The translations under genes and the position numbers were made by a program. A stretch of 5,926 bases of DNA. It comes from Promethearchaeota archaeon (GTDB lineage: Archaea > Asgardarchaeota > Lokiarchaeia > Sigynarchaeales > SOKP01). Under the pieces are notes generated by a model, which did not search any database, was not told the DNA's origin, and saw only the letters and a program-made list of their open reading frames with translations. Below are positions 1 to 5,492 of the stretch, in pieces (the first letter of the stretch is position 1; each line of letters starts with the position of its first letter). The stretch is taken from assembly GCA_030668025.1 (NCBI GenBank), contig DAOUUT010000240.1, positions 1 to 5,926 on the forward strand, in the 5' to 3' direction.

Positions 1-83
1 AATCAAAACCAAGATTTATTAGCACAAACCTTTCTTTCTCTGGAGAAAAAATCACATGGGGTGGTCGGGTAAATTTCAAATAA
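1..83 (+). CDS. Possible 3' end of a rightward gene cut by the window edge
   Basis: Two forward frames are open from the left edge. One runs from base 3 to a TAA at 81-83 and ends in ITWGGRVNFK. The other runs from base 1 to a TAA at 70-72 and ends in EKKSHGVVG. The frame ending at 83 uses codons more typical of this AT-rich genome (GGA, GAA, AGA), while the other needs CTG, GAG, GGG, GTG and GTC, so the longer frame is slightly preferred. Fewer than 30 residues are visible and no family is recognised. The gene would converge on the leftward SRPBCC gene. It is also possible that neither frame is coding. Confidence 0.3.
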   Translation, partial: SKPRFISTNLSFSGEKITWGGRVNFK

Positions 84-112
84 TGTCGGCTTAACGACCA
101 TAAAAAATAAAA

Positions 113-156
113 GAAAAAAAAATAAATACTTAGATACTGAAATATAAAAAAAAAAA
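113..156 (-). terminator. Oligo-T terminator of the SRPBCC gene
   Basis: Read leftward, an uninterrupted run of 11 T (146-156) follows directly after the TGA stop of the SRPBCC gene. A second run of 9 T (114-122) lies about 25 bases further on. Archaeal RNA polymerase stops at such T tracts without needing a hairpin, and two in series would make an efficient end. Confidence 0.55.
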
Positions 157-588
157 TCAATGAGTTAAATTTATTGATTGTTTGTTATACTCTAAAATGT
201 TGCCCCCATCTTCAATATATTCAATATAATTTTTTAACCCTTGTAAGGTTAAATCTGCAGCGTCCTTGAATTTCTTTTTAAATGTCTTATTTTCAAATTC
301 AATCCACAGTTCAACTCTAGATATTGGTAATTTTTCATTCAAAATATATCCCATTGAATTCAAATCACTTTGTTCCATTTTCCATCTAACATAGACATCT
401 TTGACTTTCTCTATTTTATTAATAGTCATATCCCCAATTGTTGATTGTAGTAAATATTTTTTTTCTTCAAGTGGATTTATTTCATTTACAATTGGGTTCC
501 ATCTTACTGTCTGTTTTCCATCTGTTAAAATCTTATAAACTTTCTCAAGGTTAGTTCTAATTTCTATAGTTTTTGCAACTTTTGGCAA
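157..588 (-). CDS. SRPBCC / START-like domain protein (polyketide cyclase-like)
   Basis: This 143-residue protein fits one SRPBCC (Bet v1/START-like) domain. Residues 1-12 give the first strand with the usual opening pattern (KVAKTIEIRTNLEKVY). Residues 13-30 give the short helices ending in a tryptophan before NPIV. A run of antiparallel strands follows at about 38-107. The long C-terminal helix at about 108-127 (ADLTLQGLKNYIEYIE) closes the hydrophobic pocket. Such proteins bind or transport small hydrophobic ligands, and some are cyclases; no catalytic residues can be assigned, so the ligand is unknown. There is no signal peptide or membrane segment, so it should be cytosolic. The start is TTG at 588. 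The frame is closed by a TGA four codons upstream, no ATG or GTG lies between, and a good Shine-Dalgarno sits at the right distance. The gene stands alone or is co-transcribed with the RAM gene 165 bp upstream. Confidence 0.72.
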   Translation of the reverse strand: MPKVAKTIEIRTNLEKVYKILTDGKQTVRWNPIVNEINPLEEKKYLLQSTIGDMTINKIEKVKDVYVRWKMEQSDLNSMGYILNEKLPISRVELWIEFENKTFKKKFKDAADLTLQGLKNYIEYIEDGGNILEYNKQSINLTH

Positions 589-592
589 ATAA

Positions 593-599
593 CCACCTC
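593..599 (-). promoter_or_regulatory. Shine-Dalgarno of the SRPBCC gene; fixes a TTG start
   Basis: Read leftward the sequence is GAGGTGG, then TTAT, then the TTG start. GAGGTG matches six bases of the archaeal anti-Shine-Dalgarno complement (GGAGGTGATC), leaving five bases before the start codon. This is the strongest ribosome site in the window, and it supports the TTG because no other start codon lies between the upstream stop and this site. Confidence 0.7.
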
Positions 600-616
600 A
601 ATTATCGATTATAATT

Positions 617-650
617 AATAAATATAACAATATCTTTTTTAAAATTTTGG
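617..650 (-). promoter_or_regulatory. Candidate box A (TATA) elements for the SRPBCC gene
   Basis: Read leftward, two TATA-like stretches lie upstream of the gene: TTTTAAAAAA at 635-644 and TTATATTTA at 619-627. With the usual 25 or so bases to the start site, the first would give a leader of about 27 nt and the second about 12 nt, both including the Shine-Dalgarno. The whole region is AT-rich, so such matches are expected by chance and this is tentative. Confidence 0.3.
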
Positions 651-704
651 GAATATATAATACTCTTTAAAAGTCAATTCTTTCATATATCTAAAATTTT
701 ATTT

Positions 705-730
705 CTAATTTTTATTTGAATTAAAATTAG
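705..730 (-). terminator. AT-rich stem-loop downstream of the RAM gene
   Basis: CTAATTTT (705-712) and AAAATTAG (723-730) are perfect 8-base inverted repeats around a 10-base loop, starting 23 bases past the stop of the leftward RAM gene. It may help end that transcript or stabilise its 3' end. The stem has only one G-C pair and no long T tract follows, so the role is uncertain. Confidence 0.3.
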
Positions 731-753
731 TAGAGTTTTATTTAATCTATTAA

Positions 754-1047
754 TTATTTAGGATAATCAGGTTTGCTAGACACTAATGTAGTAGTTTCTT
801 CAATCCAATTAGATAATTCTTCGTTAACGCGAATAAAAGTCACGATTTTATCTAATTCTTGTAGTTTAGTAAATGTGCATTCCACTACCAAATCCCAACC
901 GCCATAAATAGGGGTTACATATGTCACTTTCCAGTTTTCATCGGGAATGGTTGACTTTAAACCTTTCAATCTCTCAACGACTTCCCATTCAGTACCAATA
1001 ACTTTTAATCTAATTAGTATATATCCACGATAAAAAAATTTCTTCAA
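754..1047 (-). CDS. Stand-alone Lrp/AsnC ligand-binding (RAM) domain protein
   Basis: The 97 residues form one RAM (regulation of amino-acid metabolism) domain, the ACT-like alpha/beta fold that binds amino acids in Lrp/AsnC regulators. The order matches the family: strand GYILIRLKV (8-16), helix EWEVVERLKGL (20-30), strand VTYVTPIYG (41-49), the hallmark G-W-D-L-V-V (50-55; usually G-x-Y/W-D), helix LQELDKIVTFI (62-72) and a final strand IEETTTLV (82-89). The DNA-binding helix-turn-helix of full Lrp proteins (about 60 residues more at the N-terminus) is absent. Such solo RAM proteins are known in archaea and are thought to sense amino acids or modulate full-length partners. The start is TTG at 1047, the only start-type codon between the upstream TAA (six codons before) and the domain. 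No good Shine-Dalgarno precedes it. The gene is divergent from GluRS, an aminoacyl-tRNA synthetase gene, which may be coincidence. Confidence 0.78.
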   Translation of the reverse strand: MKKFFYRGYILIRLKVIGTEWEVVERLKGLKSTIPDENWKVTYVTPIYGGWDLVVECTFTKLQELDKIVTFIRVNEELSNWIEETTTLVSSKPDYPK

Positions 1048-1078
1048 TACTCTGCAATTCTCTTATTTATTATTTATC

Positions 1079-1092
1079 CCGATTTATTTAAT
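1079..1092 (-). promoter_or_regulatory. Candidate box A for the RAM gene
   Basis: Read leftward, an ATTAAATAAATC-like TATA element ends about 30 bases upstream of the TTG start. That spacing is right for a leaderless or very short-leader transcript, which would fit the lack of a clear ribosome site. The sequence is AT-rich throughout, so the call is weak. Confidence 0.3.
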
Positions 1093-1157
1093 TGCTAATA
1101 TTCTCTTAATAAAGATTTATTTTTTTTGATAAGCTTTATTATTAATACTCAAATAGG

Positions 1158-1166
1158 TTTAAATTT
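1158..1166 (+). promoter_or_regulatory. Candidate box A for the GluRS gene
   Basis: TTTAAATTT at 1158-1166 is a good archaeal TATA box. A start site about 25 bases downstream (near 1187-1190) would give a leader of about 16-19 nt that still contains the GTGAT ribosome site before ATG 1206. Confidence 0.4.
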
Positions 1167-1193
1167 AGAATGGAAAATAACGATCTTTAATGC

Positions 1194-1198
1194 GTGAT
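1194..1198 (+). promoter_or_regulatory. Shine-Dalgarno GTGAT of GluRS; decides the start
   Basis: GTGAT matches the 3' half of the archaeal Shine-Dalgarno consensus (GGAGGTGATC) and stands seven bases before ATG 1206. An in-frame GTG at 1194 could be read as a start four codons earlier, but it appears to be part of this ribosome site. The same GTGAT with the same seven-base gap precedes the 99-residue membrane protein. Confidence 0.5.
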
Positions 1199-1205
1199 TT
1201 TTATA

Positions 1206-2966
1206 ATGGATATTGATGAAATAAAAAAGTTATTATGGGTTTTTGGCCTTACAAATGCGGTGAAATTCGGGGGAAAACCGAATGTAAAGGCAATTATGGG
1301 TAAAATAATGAGCCAAAAGGCTGAACTGAGATCTCAAATCAAACTGATTAAATCTTTATTAGATGAAACGATTATCGAAATTGCTAAACTATCTTTAGAA
1401 AAACAAAAAGAGAAATTACTTGAATTGGATCCATCTGCTTTAGAGAAAAAGGAAACTAAGAAAGAAAAAAAGGTATTGCCAGAGTTACTTAATACGCAAA
1501 ATTACGATAAAATCATAATGCGTTTAGCACCATATCCAAGTGGTGCTTTACACATTGGAAATGCGAGAATGATTGTTTTAAACAACGAATATGTCAAGCG
1601 GTATAACGGGGAATTAATCTTATTCTTTGATGACACAATAGGGAGTCCAAAATCTTTGAGAGATAGCCCTAAAGCAAAATATGTGCTTCCTGAAGCTTAC
1701 AACTTGATAAAGGATGGCTTAACGTGGTTGGGAGTTGATTATTCTAAAATATATTACAAGAGTGATAGATTAGAACTTTATTACGAATATTGTGAAAAGT
1801 TAATTCAGGATAATATGGCATATGTATGTTTTTGTAGTGCAAATGAGTTTAGGGAAAATTATAAAAAACAGAAAAAAAATTGCCCTCATAGAGATCAATC
1901 AATAGATATAAACCTAGAAGAATGGAGCAATATGATTAAAGGGAAGTACCATGAAACAGAAGTTGTAGTTAGATTAAAAACGGGAATGGCCCAAAAAGAT
2001 CCTGCAATAAGAGACCATATAATTATGAGAATTTCTGAAGCGAATCACCCACTGGTTGGAAATAATTACATTGTTTGGCCAATGTTAGAATTTTCTTGGG
2101 CAATCGACGATCATTTAATAGGTGCGACACATATCTTAAGAGGCGCAGATTTGGTAAAAGAAGATATAATCGAAGCATTTATCTGGAAGCATTTTAACTG
2201 GAAAATGGCGGAATTCTTGCATTATGGTAGAATTAAGTTTCCAAATATGAATTTAAGTAAAACTCAATCAAGAAATAATATAATAAGTGGTAAATACGAA
2301 GGATGGGACGATCCTAGAACTTGGAGCTTACAATCCCTTAAAATGCGAGGGATTAGCCCCGAAGCTTTGAAAGAAACGCTTAAAGACCTTGGTATGTCCA
2401 TTACGGGAATTACTTTTGATGAATCATGGCTTTATTCTAAAAATAAGGATATAATTGATGAAATTTCAGATAGGTATTTTTATGTAGAAGACCCTTTTAC
2501 AATTGAGATCGAAAACATTCCTTTTTCAAACTTCATAGCTGAACCATTAGTACTACCATCAAATCCTAAAAAAGGAAAGAGAAAAATAAACGTTAAATCA
2601 AAAGAAGGTAAATTGAAAGTATTCATTGCTAAATCAGATGCTCTTAAATTTAAAATAGATCAATATGTACGGTTAAAAGACCTAATCAACATTAAAGTAA
2701 CTTATATTGATGTAGAGAACCATAAAATAAATGCTCAGTTCCATAGTTACGAACTAAACAGAGAATATTCAATTATTCAATGGGTAAGTAAAGAAGAAAA
2801 TGTGAAAGTTTCAATTATAAAACCTGATGGGACGATTTCTAAGGGAAATGGAGAGCTTAACCTTGTAAACATTCCTATGAATAAAACTATACAATTCGAG
2901 AGATTTGGATTCGTAAATCCTATTAAATGGGAAAAAGACACATTAGAATGTTATTTTACCCATTAA
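1206..2966 (+). CDS. gltX: Glutamyl-tRNA synthetase, archaeal type
   Basis: It charges tRNA-Glu with glutamate using ATP in the cytosol. In archaea without GlnRS the enzyme is typically non-discriminating and also makes Glu-tRNA-Gln for the GatDE amidotransferase. From ATG 1206 it has 586 residues, the normal length for the archaeal enzyme. An N-terminal helical segment (1-95) carries the familiar LTNAVKFGGKPN. The class I catalytic core follows with LAPYPSGALHIGN (107-119; HIGH signature at 116-119), a Cys/His cluster C208, C210, C226, H228 that probably binds zinc, and LSKT (350-353) in place of KMSKS, followed by GWDDPR (366-371). The C-terminal beta barrel (about 427-586) reads the anticodon and ends in ERFGFVNP followed by a normal tail. 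The segment usually reading RF(D/E)DT(D/N)P is FFDDTIG here (140-146). The start is chosen because GTGAT lies seven bases upstream and the N-terminus then matches the family. The downstream neighbour is 96 bp away, so this gene is probably transcribed separately. Confidence 0.95.
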   Translation: MDIDEIKKLLWVFGLTNAVKFGGKPNVKAIMGKIMSQKAELRSQIKLIKSLLDETIIEIAKLSLEKQKEKLLELDPSALEKKETKKEKKVLPELLNTQNYDKIIMRLAPYPSGALHIGNARMIVLNNEYVKRYNGELILFFDDTIGSPKSLRDSPKAKYVLPEAYNLIKDGLTWLGVDYSKIYYKSDRLELYYEYCEKLIQDNMAYVCFCSANEFRENYKKQKKNCPHRDQSIDINLEEWSNMIKGKYHETEVVVRLKTGMAQKDPAIRDHIIMRISEANHPLVGNNYIVWPMLEFSWAIDDHLIGATHILRGADLVKEDIIEAFIWKHFNWKMAEFLHYGRIKFPNMNLSKTQSRNNIISGKYEGWDDPRTWSLQSLKMRGISPEALKETLKDLGMSITGITFDESWLYSKNKDIIDEISDRYFYVEDPFTIEIENIPFSNFIAEPLVLPSNPKKGKRKINVKSKEGKLKVFIAKSDALKFKIDQYVRLKDLINIKVTYIDVENHKINAQFHSYELNREYSIIQWVSKEENVKVSIIKPDGTISKGNGELNLVNIPMNKTIQFERFGFVNPIKWEKDTLECYFTH

Positions 2967-2979
2967 GCTGATTGATATA

Positions 2980-2985
2980 TTTTTT
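2980..2985 (+). terminator. Oligo-T terminator after GluRS
   Basis: A run of six T begins 14 bases past the GluRS stop codon, with a shorter T run (2997-3000) further on. No hairpin is visible. It fits an archaeal T-tract terminator and suggests the next gene has its own promoter. Confidence 0.4.
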
Positions 2986-3029
2986 AAGTGTCATACTTTT
3001 AAATCAAAAATAATAATAGAACAATAGTA

Positions 3030-3037
3030 TTTATTAT
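3030..3037 (+). promoter_or_regulatory. Candidate box A for the CPBP-mtxX unit
   Basis: TTTATTAT at 3030-3037 lies 26-33 bases before ATG 3063. That spacing gives a leaderless mRNA, which agrees with the absence of a Shine-Dalgarno before this gene. A second candidate, TTTTAAAT at 2997-3004, would give a leader of about 36 nt. Confidence 0.35.
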
Positions 3038-3062
3038 TTTAGCATCTTAATATGTAATAAAA

Positions 3063-4163
3063 ATGAACGAAAATGAAAATTTAGACGATTCAGCCAATAA
3101 TGAGTTTAAATGGCTTTATTGTCCAATCTGTGGACAATATATAAAAAATATAAAAAATATAAAATATTGTATTAAGTGTGGTGTTGACCTTCAATATGTA
3201 AACACCCATATGAGGATGCCTCCACGTAAAAATATAAATTATCTGGGCCCCCCAGAAGCAATTTCTCAACAAAATTTTTATCTGTCAAATAAACCTTTAA
3301 GAAAAAAACTTTCTGAAGAGGAACTCCTTAACTTAGAGGATCAGAAATTATGGGGTACTTCTGCTTCTATTGGTATAACTGCAGCTGCTTATGTTTTAAT
3401 GAATTTTGCTGCAATTTTGGTCGTTATAATTTTTATTTTCTTTGCATTTAACTTAGAGAATATATCAGATTTCTTAGTTAGCCCGTATTTTATTATTATT
3501 TCCTCCTTTGTTGAATTAATATTTATTCTTGTCCCAGCTTTATACGTTGGTAAATATCTTCAGAACCCAACACTAAATAACCGTTTGATTTTATTAGGTT
3601 TTACTAAGAAAGGATTTGATAAAACTAAACTTATTAAAGAAATCCTGATTGGTTTAGGATTTGCGGTAGTGGGAGTAGTTTTGGTGTTATCCACTTCTTT
3701 TCTCATGGAAATTATATTGAACCTAATTTTTGGATACGAAACTATACAAGATTTTTTTGGAGCCGCTGGAGAAGTAGATGCAATGATTGCCTCCGCAGAC
3801 ATTCTTAGCATTTTTCTATTATCCATAATAATGATATTAATTATTGGTACTACCGAAGAAGTTTTGTTTCGAGGTTTTTTGCAAAAAGGGTTAGTTCGAA
3901 GTTTAGGTAAATGGTGGGGGATTGTTATTACAGCGTTGATTTTTTCATCGATTCATTTGATTGGAATTTTCTTGGCTCCAGGATCGGCTATAATATTTAT
4001 AATATCATTACTTTTTAATTTTTTTCCCTTTTTTGCTATTTCCCTATTGCTTGGATTACTATATAATTGGAGAAAAGAAAACTTAATCGCTGTTATGATT
4101 ACACATGGCGTTTACAATGCGCTAACAATTATTCTTGCGTTTATTGTTTTTAACTTAATTTAA
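3063..4163 (+). CDS. Zinc-ribbon plus CPBP-family intramembrane metalloprotease
   Basis: The 366-residue protein joins a soluble zinc ribbon to a membrane protease domain. C20-x2-C23 and C36-x2-C39 are the four zinc ligands. A charged linker follows (about 45-100). From about 103 onward there are seven or eight hydrophobic segments (roughly 103-130, 142-163, 193-223, 246-263, 284-303, 308-333, 341-364). The three CPBP (Abi/CAAX protease) motifs are intact: E265-E266-x3-R270 (EEVLFR), F294-x3-H298 (FSSIH) and H348-x3-N352 (HGVYN). Family members include the eukaryotic CAAX endopeptidase Rce1 and bacterial bacteriocin-immunity proteins. They are glutamate-dependent or metal-dependent proteases in the membrane, so this one is probably active. 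Its substrate is unknown; the zinc ribbon may recruit substrate or regulate activity. It has no Shine-Dalgarno and is probably leaderless. The stop is 18 bp before the mtxX-like gene, which suggests co-transcription. Confidence 0.88.
   Translation: MNENENLDDSANNEFKWLYCPICGQYIKNIKNIKYCIKCGVDLQYVNTHMRMPPRKNINYLGPPEAISQQNFYLSNKPLRKKLSEEELLNLEDQKLWGTSASIGITAAAYVLMNFAAILVVIIFIFFAFNLENISDFLVSPYFIIISSFVELIFILVPALYVGKYLQNPTLNNRLILLGFTKKGFDKTKLIKEILIGLGFAVVGVVLVLSTSFLMEIILNLIFGYETIQDFFGAAGEVDAMIASADILSIFLLSIIMILIIGTTEEVLFRGFLQKGLVRSLGKWWGIVITALIFSSIHLIGIFLAPGSAIIFIISLLFNFFPFFAISLLLGLLYNWRKENLIAVMITHGVYNALTIILAFIVFNLI
3139..3165 (+). repeat. Three tandem copies of a 9-bp unit inside the zinc ribbon
   Basis: The unit ATATAAAAA occurs twice exactly (3139-3147, 3148-3156) and a third time with one change (ATATAAAAT, 3157-3165). 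It is in frame and encodes the IK-N-IK-N-IK stretch between the two CxxC knuckles, so copy number would change loop length by three residues without breaking the frame. Confidence 0.7.
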
Positions 4164-4181
4164 AATCAATTAAGATTTTCT

Positions 4182-5042
4182 ATGAGTATATTAGATATTT
4201 TCAGTTCTAAAGCAGAAGGTAAAATTACTAAAGTTGGGATTGGATTAGGTGATTCGAAAACCCATAATCTCAAAATCTTAAAAGCTACTATAGGATTATT
4301 AGAAATCAATAAATCTTCAGTATATTTCTTTGGTAATAAAACTTCTATTAATCAAATTTCTAAAAACACTCTTTATAAAAAAAATTCGAAAAGAATCTTT
4401 TTAATCGAATCAAACGAGCCTGAATCTGAGATTTTAAATTACTTAGGCAAAGAACTCATATCTTGCGTTGTAAGAGGTAGTTTGGGTTCAAGTAAATTCT
4501 TACAAAGTCTCAAAACATCCCTAAAGATCTCAGAGATTGCCCGTTTAGCGTTATTAGAAACTTACAAAGGCCAACAATTTTTCTTTGGACCTGTAGGTAT
4601 AGACGAATGCAATAATATTAAAACTAAAAAGATATTCATAGAAAAAGCAATAAAAATATTAGAAGGTTTAAACCTTAAACCAAAGATCAGCATTTTAAGC
4701 GGAGGGAGGGTTGGAGATTTAGACCGAAATCTGGATGTCGATAAAACTATCAACGAAGCAAAAGAATTAATGGATAATTTCAAGCTAGAACATCCAAAGT
4801 TGGAAATAAATCATAACGAAATTTTAATTGAAAAAGCAATTAACGATAAATCTAATTTAGTAATAGCACCAAATGGTATCTCTGGAAATCTAATTTATCG
4901 CACTTTGGTGCATTTAGGTGGAGGTAAAGCATATGGTGCAATATATATGGGTATTGGGCATATTGTAATAGATACCTCTCGCGTAGGTGACTTTTCCGAG
5001 ATTTATGGAGGATTTATTTTGGCTCTTGCGTTAACACATTGA
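4182..5042 (+). CDS. mtxX: MtxX-like protein (methanogenesis marker protein 4 family)
   Basis: The 286-residue protein resembles MtxX, a protein conserved in methanogens and annotated as methyltransferase-related. Its fold is related to phosphate acetyl/butyryl-transferases and PlsX. Its reaction is not established as far as I know. Matching landmarks are GIGLGDS (19-25), VVRGSLGSSKFL (97-108), FFGPVGIDE (134-142), LSGGRVGDLDR (172-182), APNGISGNLIYRTL (229-242), LGGGKAYGA (245-253) and DTSR (264-267). Length and both ends agree with a complete protein. There is no signal peptide or membrane segment. ATG 4182 follows the protease gene by 18 bp with no clear ribosome site, which fits translation from a shared transcript. 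No methanogenesis genes (mcr, mtr) are in view, so its presence does not prove methane metabolism. The family call comes from motif memory, not a search. Confidence 0.72.
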   Translation: MSILDIFSSKAEGKITKVGIGLGDSKTHNLKILKATIGLLEINKSSVYFFGNKTSINQISKNTLYKKNSKRIFLIESNEPESEILNYLGKELISCVVRGSLGSSKFLQSLKTSLKISEIARLALLETYKGQQFFFGPVGIDECNNIKTKKIFIEKAIKILEGLNLKPKISILSGGRVGDLDRNLDVDKTINEAKELMDNFKLEHPKLEINHNEILIEKAINDKSNLVIAPNGISGNLIYRTLVHLGGGKAYGAIYMGIGHIVIDTSRVGDFSEIYGGFILALALTH

Positions 5043-5081
5043 ATAAAAAATAGCCTTTAAATTAAAATATGAAATATTAAT

Positions 5082-5104
5082 ATTAAAAATTAAAAAAAAG
5101 AAAG
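5082..5104 (-). terminator. Oligo-T terminator of the 99-residue membrane protein gene
   Basis: Read leftward, CTTTC followed by a run of eight T (5092-5099) and a further TTTTT lies 16-40 bases past the stop of the membrane protein gene. The 77-bp gap between the two convergent genes has no comparable T tract in the rightward direction. Confidence 0.5.
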
Positions 5105-5119
5105 AAGTAAGAGATTGGA

Positions 5120-5419
5120 TTAACTAATTAAACCAATAAAAGTTGCTAATAGTACTACAATTCCGCCGATTAAAACCGCAAAAATAATTAAAAACACGCC
5201 AATTGCCGCTAATATGAATGGAGTGTAATGTATCGGCTTTATACCCAGAAAGATTGCTACTAACGCTAGAATTAGTCCTAAAACACCACCAAGGGCTCCA
5301 AATCCATATGGCATTAACCCTGAACCTACAAGAATCATGATTGCCTCAACTAAACTAATGATGCCTCCTATAACGGCCATAATCCTCATAGCTTTATCCG
5401 TTTCTTGATATTCACTCAT
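5120..5419 (-). CDS. Small multi-pass membrane protein of unknown function
   Basis: The 99 residues are almost all hydrophobic. A short polar N-terminus (MSEYQETDK, 1-9) is followed by a helix at about 11-32. Next come a Gly/Pro-containing turn (GSGLMPYGFGALGG), a second helix at about 44-61, a short polar break (KPIHYTP) and a third hydrophobic stretch at about 68-97, long enough for one long or two short passes. The many Gly and Ala residues suggest tight helix packing. No conserved motif is recognised, so no function is offered. Similar small 3-4 helix proteins are common in archaeal genomes. The ATG start is supported by GTGAT seven bases upstream (5427-5431 read leftward). It converges on the mtxX-like gene and has its own upstream region with a TATA box and a dyad. 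Confidence 0.72.
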   Translation of the reverse strand: MSEYQETDKAMRIMAVIGGIISLVEAIMILVGSGLMPYGFGALGGVLGLILALVAIFLGIKPIHYTPFILAAIGVFLIIFAVLIGGIVVLLATFIGLIS

Positions 5420-5480
5420 TTAACAATCACTTTAAAAATATTTTAGTTTTTAACTAGAAAATAGATTATTTCCACTTAAA

Positions 5481-5488
5481 AATTTATA
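5481..5488 (-). promoter_or_regulatory. Candidate box A of the small membrane protein gene
   Basis: Read leftward, TATAAATT is a good archaeal TATA box. Transcription would start near 5457 and leave a leader of about 38 nt containing the GTGAT ribosome site. An alternative AT-rich stretch at about 5432-5447 would instead give a leaderless mRNA. Confidence 0.35.
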
Positions 5489-5492
5489 GACT

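Noticed and set aside
35..48. TTTCTC-TG-GAGAAA hairpin near the left edge
   Set aside because: The two-base loop is too tight for a stable RNA hairpin and the region is probably coding.
62..140. Possible C/D box guide RNA (CTGA at 136-139)
   Set aside because: No C box (RTGATGA) or internal C'/D' pair is present at a suitable distance.
1190..1216. ATG at 1190 as a possible start of a small upstream ORF or of GluRS
   Set aside because: It is out of frame with GluRS and stops after eight codons; a regulatory leader peptide cannot be supported from so little.
3090..3272. Leftward 60-codon open frame inside the protease gene
   Set aside because: It lies antisense to the conserved zinc-ribbon coding sequence and is Tyr/Phe/Ile-rich only because of the AT repeat; no start signals are seen.
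3560..3826. Leftward 88-codon open frame inside the protease gene
   Set aside because: It is antisense to membrane segments of the CPBP domain and has no family resemblance or ribosome site.
4562..4783. Leftward 73-codon open frame inside the mtxX-like gene
   Set aside because: It is antisense to conserved MtxX motifs and is a chance opening.
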